Shown here piece by piece: positions 23,233 through 31,275 of a stretch of 31,275 bases of DNA. The stretch's first letter is position 1, and each line of letters begins with the position of its first letter. The position numbers and the translations under genes were made by a program. Source of the stretch: CBDUQI01 sp965369325 (GTDB taxonomy: Bacteria > Pseudomonadota > Gammaproteobacteria > Steroidobacterales > JBCBZW01). Below the pieces are notes generated by a model. It was not told the origin of the DNA and did no database searches. It was given only the letters and a program-made list of their open reading frames with translations. The DNA lies in NCBI GenBank assembly GCA_965369325.1, contig CBDUQI010000048.1:1-31275 (forward strand), in the 5' to 3' direction.

Positions 23233-24633
23233 ATGTATTCACTTAGCGCGCGTCTGCTGTTGTCGGTCTCGGCGTTGCTGCTGGTGTTCTTCGGTGCCAC
23301 CATCTTTTTGCTGGATACTGTTTTCCGCGATACGGCGGAGCAGGCCATTGAAGACCGCTTGTACGTGCAGTTGATTGTGTTGTTGGCCGAGGCCGAAGCG
23401 GTCGGCGATGAGCGAACGCTGACCATCGCTCAGTCGCTGCCGGAAGCGCGCTTCGAAACCCCCGGCTCGGGGCTGTACGGTGTGATTCACGACGCGGGCG
23501 GCACGCCGATTTGGCGCTCCCCGTCCAGTGTGGGGCGTGATCTGCCCTCTGTGCGTATCCAGCCCAGTGGCGGCACGGCCTTTGAGCGTATCCAGATGAA
23601 TCAGGAGGCCTTGTTCTCCCTCAGCCTTGGGGTGGAGTGGGAGTTTGATGATTCGGCGATTATTCCGTTTGTGTTTACCGCGGCAGAAGACCTAACGCCA
23701 TATGCGGCCCAGGTGGCGCGTTTTCGCCGACAACTGTTTGGTTGGTTTGCCGCGTTGATTATCATGCTTATCTCGGGACAGGCCTTGTTGGTGCGCTGGG
23801 TGCTGCAACCCTTGCACCAGGTTGAAGAGGAGATTGTCGCAGTGGAGCAGGGCCAGCGCGCACGACTTGGCAATGACTACCCGCGCGAGCTTCAGGGCGT
23901 TACCAGTAATCTGAACGGTTTGTTGAACGCCGAGCGCGAACGGCTGGCGCGCTACCGCGATACGCTGGGCAATCTGGCGCACAGCTTGAAGACGCCGCTG
24001 GCGGTGATCCGCACCGCGGTGGACGCACATACCGCCAGAGCGCCAACGTCTGGGCAGGCCGCGGCGCCGGGGCAAGCGGAGGTGGCGAGTGCCGTCCGCG
24101 AGCAGGTGCAGCGTATGCAGGACATTGTGGCCTATCAGCTGCAGCGTGCGGCCGCCTGGGGCGCGACCAGTCTCGGGCAGGCGCCCGTGCCGGTGCTGCC
24201 GGTGGTTGAGCAACTGGTGCGCAGTCTGGAGAAGGTGTACGCCGAGCGTGCGCTTGAGTATACCGTTGAGGTGCAAGAGGGCGCTTGCTTCTATGGTGAG
24301 CAGGGCGATTTAATGGAGATGCTGGGTAACCTGATGGACAATGCGAGTAAGTGGGCGAAGGGCCACGTGCATATTCAAGCGCAGCGGCTGGCCGGTGAGC
24401 GAAGTCGCCGCGACGGACTGCGCATGCAGGTAAGCGATGACGGCACCGGGATTGCCGAGCATGATGTGTCCCGTCTAACCGAGCGCGGCGTGCGTGCCGA
24501 CGAGCGCGTTGCTGGCCACGGTATCGGGCTGAATATCGTGCGCGAGATTATTGGTCTGTACGACGGGCAGTTGTTGATCGGTCGCGCGGCCTCGGGCGGG
24601 GCACAGATCGCTATTGAGTTTCCGGCGCGATAA
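23233..24633 (+). CDS. PhoQ-type sensor histidine kinase
   Basis: Inner-membrane kinase of 466 residues. The first membrane helix is at about 6-28 (LLLSVSALLLVFFGATIFLL), followed by a periplasmic sensor of about 140 residues and a second helix at about 173-195 (WFAALIIMLISGQALLV). A HAMP-like linker leads to the phosphoacceptor H250 in LGNLAHSLKTPLAVIR. The ATPase domain shows the N box LMDNASKWA, G1 DDGTGIAEHD and G2 GHGIGLNIVREI. The sequence type resembles PhoQ/QseC-like partners of OmpR-type regulators. The acidic patch WEFDDSAI in the sensor could bind cations or peptides (inference). ATG 23233 is preferred to the TTG at 23203, which would add ten residues ahead of the membrane anchor. 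Confidence 0.93.
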   Translation: MYSLSARLLLSVSALLLVFFGATIFLLDTVFRDTAEQAIEDRLYVQLIVLLAEAEAVGDERTLTIAQSLPEARFETPGSGLYGVIHDAGGTPIWRSPSSVGRDLPSVRIQPSGGTAFERIQMNQEALFSLSLGVEWEFDDSAIIPFVFTAAEDLTPYAAQVARFRRQLFGWFAALIIMLISGQALLVRWVLQPLHQVEEEIVAVEQGQRARLGNDYPRELQGVTSNLNGLLNAERERLARYRDTLGNLAHSLKTPLAVIRTAVDAHTARAPTSGQAAAPGQAEVASAVREQVQRMQDIVAYQLQRAAAWGATSLGQAPVPVLPVVEQLVRSLEKVYAERALEYTVEVQEGACFYGEQGDLMEMLGNLMDNASKWAKGHVHIQAQRLAGERSRRDGLRMQVSDDGTGIAEHDVSRLTERGVRADERVAGHGIGLNIVREIIGLYDGQLLIGRAASGGAQIAIEFPAR

Positions 24634-24663
24634 TCGCCCAGCGTCCCTATAACTGACGATTTT

Positions 24664-27600
24664 ATGGACGTGCCTGATACTCCCTCGGCCAACACAACAC
24701 CGCCCGCTTCGGCTACGGCCGAGTCGGCCACCCGGCTGGACGCCGTTGCCCAGTTGATCAACCTTGCCATGTTGGCGGATCAGCCCGGCGCCAGGAAACG
24801 CTTGCAAGGCCTGCACCGGCGTGTGCGTCAAGGCAAACCCGTAGATCGCGGTCTGGACGGGTTGCAAAAAAGTCTGCACAAGTCGGTCGCCAGGCGTCGG
24901 GCTCGTGGCGAATCCGCACCGGATATTGCGTTCCCAGACGCGTTGCCGATCGTCGCCCGTTTGGCGGATATTCGCAGTGCGCTGGAACAACATCAGGTAA
25001 TAGTCGTGTGCGGCGAAACGGGCTCTGGTAAAAGTACTCAGCTGCCCAAAATGTGCCTGAGTATGGGTCGCGGCACGGCAGGTGATATCGGGCATACGCA
25101 ACCACGGCGACTGGCCGCGCGCACCTTGAGCGCTCGCATCGCCAGCGAGCTGAGCGAGCCTGCGTTGGTCGGCTACCAGGTTCGGTTCGACGATAAGACC
25201 GGCCCGCGCTGCCGGGTGCGGTTGATGACCGATGGCATTTTGTTGAACGAACTGCGTCGGGACCCATTGCTGTTGCGCTACGACACACTCATCGTGGATG
25301 AGGCGCACGAACGCAGTCTGAATATCGATTTTCTTCTGGGGTACCTGAAGCAACTGTTGCCCAGGCGAGCCGACCTCAAACTCATTGTTACCTCGGCCAC
25401 GATTGATCCGGAGGCATTCTCGAAGCACTTTAGCAATGCGCCGGTGGTGGAGGTGTCCGGACGCGGTTTTCCGGTGGAAGTGATTTACCACGCACCGGGC
25501 AATGAGGCGCAAGGCCCGGGCGCCCCTGAGACGGAGGCCGACGCCAATGGCCATGCTGATGGTCCTGGCAACGGCGCAGGCGATGTTCCGTCTGATGGCG
25601 ACAATCTGGCCATTGCCCAGGCGCTGGATCTTGTGCGAGCAACCGAGCAGGGCAAGCGCGGCGACGTGCTGGTATTTCTGCCCGGCGAGCGACAGATTCG
25701 AGATGCTACGCGATTTTTGGAGAAGCACAATCCCAAACTAAAAGTGCTGCCGCTGTACGCCCGCCTTAGCGGCGAACAGCAACAGCGGGTATTCGAAAAA
25801 GCCGGCACCGGCCGGGTGGTGCTGGCGACTAATGTCGCAGAGACGTCACTCACCGTGCCCGGCGTCACCGCGGTGATCGACAGCGGCGTCGCACGGATCT
25901 CCCGCTACGCGCGGCGCAGCAAAATTCAGCGTCTGCCGATCGAACGGATTTCACAAGCCAGTGCCGATCAGCGCAAGGGGCGGTGTGGGCGCGTGGCGCC
26001 GGGCGTGTGTGTGCGCTTGTATTCGCAGGACGATTTTGAAGCTCGCGCACCGTTCACCGAGCCTGAGATCGTGCGCACCAATCTCGCCAGTGTAATCCTG
26101 CGCATGAGTGCGCTGAAGCTCGGCGATATCGAAGCGTTCCCGTTCGTTGAGCCGCCTGATCGACGTCTGATCAGCGATGGCTATCGCCTGCTGCAAATGC
26201 TGCAGGCTGTTGACGAGGAGCGGCAGGTGACGGCGTTGGGCGAGCGGATGGCACGGTTACCGGTGGATCCGCGGCTGGCGCGCGCGCTGCTGGCGGCCTC
26301 TGAGCGTGAGTGCCTCGCCGAAGTGCTGATTGTTGTGGCCGCACTATCTGTGCAGGACCCACGCCAACGCCCGGAAGGAAAGGCGAGGCAGGCGGATGAG
26401 GGACATGCGGTGTTTATCGAAAAAGATTCCGACTTTATGTCGTTGTGGAATCTATGGCACGCATTCGAACTTAAGCGTAGAGCAAGCAGTGGCTCGCAGT
26501 TGCGCAAGTGGTGCCGCAAGCACTATTTGTCCTGGCACCGCATTCAGGAGTGGCGCGATCTGCACCGGCAGCTAAGCGAATACGTGCCGTCTATGGGCCT
26601 GATCATCAATACGCATGGTGCGCCGCCAAGTCACATCCATCGCGCACTACTCACCGGCTTTATCGACCGCGTGGGCCGGCGCGCTGACGATCGTAACTAT
26701 GATGCTCCGCGCGGGTTGTCGTTTAGGATATTTCCCGGCTCGGTACTGGCCACCCGCCGACCGCGATGGGTGATGGCGGCAAGTATTCTACAAATCAGTC
26801 ACGCCTTTGCAATGACCACCGCACGTATCCGCCGCGCCTGGCTTGAGGAGGCAGGTGGGCATTTGCTGAAGCAGCGCTACTACGGCGCGCACTGGAACGA
26901 GGCGCGCGGGCGTGTTGATGCCTTCGAAGAGGCGCTGCTGTTTGGTATTGCCGTGTACTCAAAACGACGGGTGCCGTTCGGGCCGATCGTGCCGCATGAA
27001 GCGCGTGGCGTGTTTATCCAGGAGGCGCTGGTGGCCGATCGCTCGCGTTCACGGGCCCGCTTCAGACGTCACAACCGGCGCCTGCGAGGTGAACTGGAGC
27101 GAACCGAACACAAATTGCGGGTGCGCGATGTGCTGGCGAGTGACAGCGAGTTGTATGCGTTTTTCGATCGGCTTATTCCCTCCGATATGTCCTCTATGCG
27201 GGCGTTCGAGCGCTGGCGGCGCAAGGTGGAAAAGCAGCAGCCGGCGCTCTTGCATATGGATGTTCAGGACATGCGCCGCCCCGAAGCACCAAGCGCAAGT
27301 ACGGCTGCCTACCCGGATACATTCAGGCTAGCCGGCAACATACTCAAGTTGCAATATAACTTTGCACCTGGCCGCGCGGAGGACGGCGTTACCCTGCGCA
27401 TCCCAGCGCTACTGCTGCACGAATTGAAGCAATATCAACTGGACCGAATGGTGCCGGCGTATTTGCGCGAAGCGATCGTGGCGGTGCTGCGCGGACTGCC
27501 CAAACGTTTACGTAAGACATTCCCGCCATTGCCGCAGACGCTGGAGGCGATTGAACATGAAGTGCGGCTCGACACCCAGCCGTTGCGAATATCGGTATGC

Positions 27601-28713
27601 GATGCATTGAACGCCCATTTTCGCTGTGCCCTGTCGGCGCAGGCGTTTGCAGACATCACGCTTGAGCCGCACCTGCACCCGCGGCTGTGTGTGATCGGCC
27701 GCGACGGCAAATTGCTCGACAGCGGTCGCGATCTGGCCGTCCTGCAACGACGCTTTGCCGATGCGCGAACCGCGCGCCCTGCGCCTAGTCCGGCATGGCA
27801 GCGCTCAGGCCTGCGTGAGTGGGACTTTGGCGCTTTGCCCGCACAAGTGCAAGTGAGCGAGGGGGATATTTCGGTGCAGTGCTATCCGACGTTGCTCGAT
27901 CAGGGCAAGGCGGTGGACATGGCGCTGTCCCGTGATCAGCGGTTTGCCGAGCACGCCACACGTGATGGCATCGCGCGCTTGTGCATGTTGGCTATGCCAC
28001 AGCAGGTAAAGGCACTACAACAGCGCTTCAGCGGTGATCGGAAGATGGTGTTGCAGGCTCAGGCATTGGGCTCACTAACCTCCCTGGGGGATGATCTGGT
28101 GTTCCGCGTGTTCCGAGATAACTTCGTGAGTGAGGAGGATGCATTGCCACGAAATCGTGAGGCGTATGTAGAACGCTTTGAATTGCGTCGTGCCCAGCTG
28201 ATGAACAACGCCGAGCAGATGTTTGACCTACTTTCGACGGTGCTCAGCGACTGGCATGTGTTGCGGTTACGGCTGCTGGAATTGCCGGCACGCTGGGAGC
28301 AGATGGATAACGATATCCGCATTCAGGTCCATGGCCTGATGTCGCCGGGATTCTTGCGGACGACACCGCACGAATGGCTAAGCGAATACCCGCGCTACTT
28401 CAAAGCGCTCGCGCGGCGCCTGGAGCGAGCCGAACTGGCATACGCGCGCGACCAGCAGTTGACCGAGCAGCTCACGCCACTAGTACGCCGTTACGAGAAT
28501 TTGTTGGATGCACTGGCGGATGCGCGCCTGTCGCCGGTGCTACGGTACCCAGCGCTGTCGCAGTACCGTTGGATGCTTGAGGAGTACCGCGTATCGCTGT
28601 TCTCCCAGCCAGTAAAAACCCGCATGCCGGTGTCGCCGAAACGCCTGGATAAACAATGGGCGCTCGTCATACAGGCATGCGGCAAACCGCCTGGGTACAA
28701 CGTAGAGAAGTAG
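24664..28713 (+). CDS. hrpA: ATP-dependent RNA helicase HrpA
   Basis: DEAH-box helicase of 1349 residues, close to the usual ~1300 for HrpA, which helps rescue or process mRNA on ribosomes. Motif I is GETGSGKST (K123), motif Ia TQPRRLAART, motif II D212-E-A-H215 (IVDEAHERSLN), motif III VTSATID, motif V VLATNVAETSLTVPGV, and motif VI QRKGRCGRVAPG with the arginine finger. Winged-helix and ratchet regions follow, then the long C-terminal DUF3418-type extension to the end. Between motif III and motif V lies an unusual Gly/Ala/Asp/Glu-rich insertion near residues 280-315 (APETEADANGHADGPGNG). The gene starts 31 bases after the kinase gene, without a strong ribosome site, and may be cotranscribed. 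It ends convergent with the amine oxidase gene. Confidence 0.96.
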   Translation: MDVPDTPSANTTPPASATAESATRLDAVAQLINLAMLADQPGARKRLQGLHRRVRQGKPVDRGLDGLQKSLHKSVARRRARGESAPDIAFPDALPIVARLADIRSALEQHQVIVVCGETGSGKSTQLPKMCLSMGRGTAGDIGHTQPRRLAARTLSARIASELSEPALVGYQVRFDDKTGPRCRVRLMTDGILLNELRRDPLLLRYDTLIVDEAHERSLNIDFLLGYLKQLLPRRADLKLIVTSATIDPEAFSKHFSNAPVVEVSGRGFPVEVIYHAPGNEAQGPGAPETEADANGHADGPGNGAGDVPSDGDNLAIAQALDLVRATEQGKRGDVLVFLPGERQIRDATRFLEKHNPKLKVLPLYARLSGEQQQRVFEKAGTGRVVLATNVAETSLTVPGVTAVIDSGVARISRYARRSKIQRLPIERISQASADQRKGRCGRVAPGVCVRLYSQDDFEARAPFTEPEIVRTNLASVILRMSALKLGDIEAFPFVEPPDRRLISDGYRLLQMLQAVDEERQVTALGERMARLPVDPRLARALLAASERECLAEVLIVVAALSVQDPRQRPEGKARQADEGHAVFIEKDSDFMSLWNLWHAFELKRRASSGSQLRKWCRKHYLSWHRIQEWRDLHRQLSEYVPSMGLIINTHGAPPSHIHRALLTGFIDRVGRRADDRNYDAPRGLSFRIFPGSVLATRRPRWVMAASILQISHAFAMTTARIRRAWLEEAGGHLLKQRYYGAHWNEARGRVDAFEEALLFGIAVYSKRRVPFGPIVPHEARGVFIQEALVADRSRSRARFRRHNRRLRGELERTEHKLRVRDVLASDSELYAFFDRLIPSDMSSMRAFERWRRKVEKQQPALLHMDVQDMRRPEAPSASTAAYPDTFRLAGNILKLQYNFAPGRAEDGVTLRIPALLLHELKQYQLDRMVPAYLREAIVAVLRGLPKRLRKTFPPLPQTLEAIEHEVRLDTQPLRISVCDALNAHFRCALSAQAFADITLEPHLHPRLCVIGRDGKLLDSGRDLAVLQRRFADARTARPAPSPAWQRSGLREWDFGALPAQVQVSEGDISVQCYPTLLDQGKAVDMALSRDQRFAEHATRDGIARLCMLAMPQQVKALQQRFSGDRKMVLQAQALGSLTSLGDDLVFRVFRDNFVSEEDALPRNREAYVERFELRRAQLMNNAEQMFDLLSTVLSDWHVLRLRLLELPARWEQMDNDIRIQVHGLMSPGFLRTTPHEWLSEYPRYFKALARRLERAELAYARDQQLTEQLTPLVRRYENLLDALADARLSPVLRYPALSQYRWMLEEYRVSLFSQPVKTRMPVSPKRLDKQWALVIQACGKPPGYNVEK

Positions 28714-28722
28714 CAAATCAGG

Positions 28723-28774
28723 TGTCGACGGTCCGCCTCTCCGTGTTTAAGTCTCTGAGAGCTGGCGGTCGACA
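28723..28774. terminator. Imperfect inverted repeat at the hrpA/amine oxidase convergence
   Basis: TGTCGAC...CCGCC (28723-28737) and GGCGGTCGACA (28764-28774) can pair with a four-base bulge. The right arm lies within the 3' end of the amine oxidase gene. It may form a hairpin ending hrpA transcripts, but no T-run follows. Low certainty. Confidence 0.25.
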
Positions 28775-30183
28775 GCACTCGCGACACGCATGCCGCTCTC
28801 CACCGCGCCGTCAATAAAGCCGCGCCAGCCATCTGCGATGTCGGCGCCGGCAAAATATACGTTGCCTTCCGCGCGTTGCAGCTCGCGTAAATCCTGAGTA
28901 AGGACGTTCGGTCGATACATACACCATGTGCCCTTGGAGTAGGGGTCCAGATTCCAGTCGTAACCAAACGACTCCATCACTTGTGCGTGCGGCAGGTAGC
29001 GCTGGACCGCGTCGCGAATGGCATCATCGTCGTTGATGTCGAGTAACTGCGGGCTGGCACCGAAACCGACCAGTAGTTGGCTGTCGGGATCGTCGTACTC
29101 GGTCCACAGAAAGCACAACGGCATCTCGTGAGTGCCATTCCCGATCATAATTGGATTACCGCGCTTAACGCGGACGTAGACTTTGGTTCCCGAGCCGGTA
29201 TGTTGATCGGTGCTAACTCGGGTTTTGGCTTTGGAAATCGCGGGGCTGAACTTGATGTCGGCGATACAATTAAGTGGGACTGCTACGATGACCGCGCGAG
29301 CGCGATAAACTTTGCCGCGTTTGGTGCTCACCGCAACCCCAGCACCGTTCTGCGTGATCGACGCGACCGGTGAATTCAGTTGCAACTGCGCTTTGCCGTC
29401 CGCGTGCATGGCATTGATGAGCCTTTTTGTGCCACCCTTTATTCGATAACGCCCGAGGTTGTCCCACATGTTTGCTACATCGAAATCGCCCAGGGCGAAC
29501 CAGCGTAATTGATCCAGGTAGCTACTTTCCTCGGGATGCGAATGCCCATTGATCGTGGCCAATGAGTACGCCAACGCTTTCTCAACCGGGCTCAGTGCCA
29601 GAGCGTCAATCGCCTCGGCAGCGGTAACGTTGTCCAGCTTTGCCATGGCATCGGTAAAAAGCGGATCGAACGGGCGAGGGAACGCGGCGCGGGATTGCGC
29701 GTAGAAGGCCTCTGCTGCGTTCTGAAACAACGCACCGTACTGGCCTGGGTCGCCCTCAATCCGTTTGCCCTGGTCCATCCACACAGCATGCGTTGGCGCG
29801 GCGGCAGCGCTCTCTTCGATGGGCATTTTGTAACGCATCACCTCAGACCACACGTGCGGCTGCGACCAACCCAGCCATTTGCCCCCGAGGTCCACACCAT
29901 CGTGCCCACCGAAACTGCTGGTAAATGTGCGTCCACCGAGCCGTGGCCGTGCCTCGAGCAGCAGTGTTTTGTGACCTCGCCAACTGGCATCTCGCGCGGC
30001 TGTTACACCCGCAAAGCCACCGCCGATCACAACAACATCGTAAAGATCGAGGGCGTCGTTTGAGCCTTGCCCGGGCTCAGCGAGCGCTGCAGGAACCATG
30101 GACGCGGACGCCAGCCCGGCCGTTGTTGCTATGAACTGTCGCCGGCTCGGGTTCGGTGGCGCCTTGTCGGTTTTCTCGCTCAT
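28747..30183 (-). CDS. Tat-exported flavin monoamine oxidase family protein
   Basis: FAD-dependent amine oxidase of 478 residues. The N-terminus is a twin-arginine signal, SRRQFIATTAGLASASM (R14, R15) ending near ALA, so the enzyme is exported folded with its flavin. The dinucleotide fold is VVVIGGGFAGVTAARD, followed by LLEARPRLGGRTFT and the DLGGKWLG segment. The C-terminal FAD-binding end is VYFAGADIADGWRGFIDGAVESGMRVA. The substrate amine is unknown. Oxidation would yield aldehyde, ammonia and peroxide in the periplasm. I chose ATG 30183, with GGAG eight bases upstream, over an upstream in-frame codon at 30276 because it places the Tat motif correctly. The gene follows the BPI-like gene by 70 bases on the same strand. 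Confidence 0.92.
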   Translation of the reverse strand: MSEKTDKAPPNPSRRQFIATTAGLASASMVPAALAEPGQGSNDALDLYDVVVIGGGFAGVTAARDASWRGHKTLLLEARPRLGGRTFTSSFGGHDGVDLGGKWLGWSQPHVWSEVMRYKMPIEESAAAAPTHAVWMDQGKRIEGDPGQYGALFQNAAEAFYAQSRAAFPRPFDPLFTDAMAKLDNVTAAEAIDALALSPVEKALAYSLATINGHSHPEESSYLDQLRWFALGDFDVANMWDNLGRYRIKGGTKRLINAMHADGKAQLQLNSPVASITQNGAGVAVSTKRGKVYRARAVIVAVPLNCIADIKFSPAISKAKTRVSTDQHTGSGTKVYVRVKRGNPIMIGNGTHEMPLCFLWTEYDDPDSQLLVGFGASPQLLDINDDDAIRDAVQRYLPHAQVMESFGYDWNLDPYSKGTWCMYRPNVLTQDLRELQRAEGNVYFAGADIADGWRGFIDGAVESGMRVASAVDRQLSET

Positions 30184-30253
30184 TTGTAATGCTCCGTGTT
30201 TGAGCTTTCGAGCGCGGTTGCTCGGGACGGCCGGTACTCCTGTGCCGCTATCG

Positions 30254-31275
30254 TTATGGCACCGTGGTGTTAACAAACAGGGACATAAACTGGCCGTTGC
30301 GTGTGAGTTCTACAAACTCCAGCTCCAGCCCCAGCAGGTCAGGGATGGGGAAGGTGCCCAATGAGTCGGCCAATGACGGGAAGATGACCGGCACCAGTAC
30401 CTGCAGCAGTGCGGTCAATAGGAACTCGTCGGTGGCAATGAAGTTGTACAGCACATCGATGCCAATCAGGTTGGCGTCCAGCTCGCCCAGCACAAAACTC
30501 AGGGCGCTGGTGGCTTCGTCGAAGTTCGCGTTCAGCCCCACTACCGCATCGGCCGCGATATCCAGGTAAACCAAGGTGCCGTCTTCATTAGTCAGCGCCA
30601 GGCGCAATTCGGGCAGGCGTAATTCGGCGATTTCACCGTTCGGGCCTGTGTTGCCGGTAATTACCGGTGCCAGCACCGGCGTAATGTTCACCCGCAGCGG
30701 CGTGTTGGGGTCCAGATTGGCCAATTCCGGAATAAACAGTGCTAGCAGGCTGGCGGTGATCGGCAGCGGGCCGTCGCCCAAGTCCAACTCGGTGAGTGAG
30801 GCGATCAGCAGGCCACTTTCCACCTCAGCCTTGAGCAGTTGGTTGAACGCTGAGGTAGAGATGCACAACGCCAGGTCATAGGGCACCCCGCCCGGCGTGG
30901 TGGCGCCGAAAGGCGGGAACGGCTCAGGCACATGGTAGGAAGCGCTAAGATCAATGGCCATCGGGTCGGGCATGCTGGCAATTACCAGTGCGTCGGAATC
31001 CAGCGTGATGCCGTCGTTGTCTTCGAAGACATCAAACAGCGGGGCTTCCAGACCCACGCCGATGGCGGTGCCGATCGGTCCGGTAATTTCGATATCGGCC
31101 AGGGCGATCTCGACCGCATCGGCGATGGGGCTGTCGAGAACACCGCTGCCATCTGGATCGGCCAGGAACGCGCGTAGACCATCGCGGACCTCCGGCTCAA
31201 TGTCGCCGATGATGAGTTCAATAATATCGCCAATCAGAAAGTCATCACACAGCCCGCTGGTAAAGGTCTGGTCGA
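30254..31275 (-). CDS. Large secreted protein resembling BPI/LBP (TULIP) C-terminal barrel, 5' end outside window
   Basis: The frame is open from the right window edge to the TAA at 30254, giving 340 visible C-terminal residues; the GTG at 31057 is internal. Composition is Leu/Ile/Asp-rich with very few Lys, Arg or Cys. No catalytic motif is seen. The last 220 residues follow the order of elements of the C-terminal barrel of BPI/LBP proteins: ISTSAFNQLLKAEVESGLL, ALFIPELANLDPNTPLRVNI with PVLAPVI, a strand pair ending LRLALTNEDGTLVYLDIAAD, LGELDANLIG, then FLLTALLQVLVPVIFPSLAD, GTFPIPDLLGLELE and a final FMSLFVNTTV strand. The segment FLADPDGSGVLDSPIADAV lies further upstream. Presumed exported lipid-binding function is inference from fold resemblance only. 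It is probably in an operon with the Tat amine oxidase. Confidence 0.7.
   Translation of the reverse strand, partial: DQTFTSGLCDDFLIGDIIELIIGDIEPEVRDGLRAFLADPDGSGVLDSPIADAVEIALADIEITGPIGTAIGVGLEAPLFDVFEDNDGITLDSDALVIASMPDPMAIDLSASYHVPEPFPPFGATTPGGVPYDLALCISTSAFNQLLKAEVESGLLIASLTELDLGDGPLPITASLLALFIPELANLDPNTPLRVNITPVLAPVITGNTGPNGEIAELRLPELRLALTNEDGTLVYLDIAADAVVGLNANFDEATSALSFVLGELDANLIGIDVLYNFIATDEFLLTALLQVLVPVIFPSLADSLGTFPIPDLLGLELEFVELTRNGQFMSLFVNTTVP

Noticed and set aside
24475..25728. 417-codon open frame on the minus strand opposite the kinase and hrpA genes
   Set aside because: It lies antisense to two genes with clear conserved motifs, has no family resemblance, and is the expected by-product of high GC3 codon use.

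Overview
This window is a stretch of a proteobacterial chromosome, most likely from a gammaproteobacterium. The supporting evidence is dense coding (about 24 genes), a GC-rich composition, a fused three-activity CysG, a full-length HrpA with its C-terminal extension, GpmA, PPK1, and an M1 lipoprotein peptidase of the LTA4-hydrolase type. I cannot place it to genus. I saw no rRNA, tRNA, CRISPR array, insertion sequence or phage gene, and composition is even except for one AT-rich intergenic stretch near 20,690-20,860.

Layout. 1-7 kb: a truncated YtcJ-type amidohydrolase, a convergent PilZ protein, an AI-2E family permease overlapping a ChaC-type glutathione-degrading cyclotransferase, a secreted DUF2891 protein, and divergently a TPR protein fused to a 2-oxoglutarate/Fe(II) oxygenase. 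6.9-10 kb (minus strand): a lipoprotein M1 aminopeptidase followed by a SAM hydrolase, then a small DUF465 protein. 10.1-14.9 kb (plus): polyphosphate kinase, a CHAD-domain protein and a ParA-type ATPase. The last two are translationally coupled, which suggests one unit that makes, coats and positions polyphosphate granules. 14.85-18.1 kb: gpmA (minus), an alpha/beta hydrolase and a DHA2-type MFS exporter (plus). 18.2-20.7 kb (minus): cysG followed by an HtrA-like protein with PDZ domain whose three catalytic positions all look substituted. 21-24.6 kb (plus): a glycine-zipper envelope protein, a PepSY protein, an OmpR-type response regulator and a PhoQ-type histidine kinase, probably an envelope-sensing module. 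24.7-28.7 kb: hrpA. 28.7 kb to the end (minus): a Tat-exported flavin amine oxidase preceded by a truncated gene whose product resembles the C-terminal barrel of BPI/LBP lipid-binding (TULIP) proteins.

The strongest leads are (1) the ppk1-CHAD-ParA cluster as a candidate polyphosphate-granule segregation system, (2) the BPI/TULIP-like protein at the right edge, and (3) the catalytically dead HtrA-like protein downstream of cysG. Most other genes are recognisable housekeeping or family-level calls. Assignments rest on motif reading alone, without database searches.
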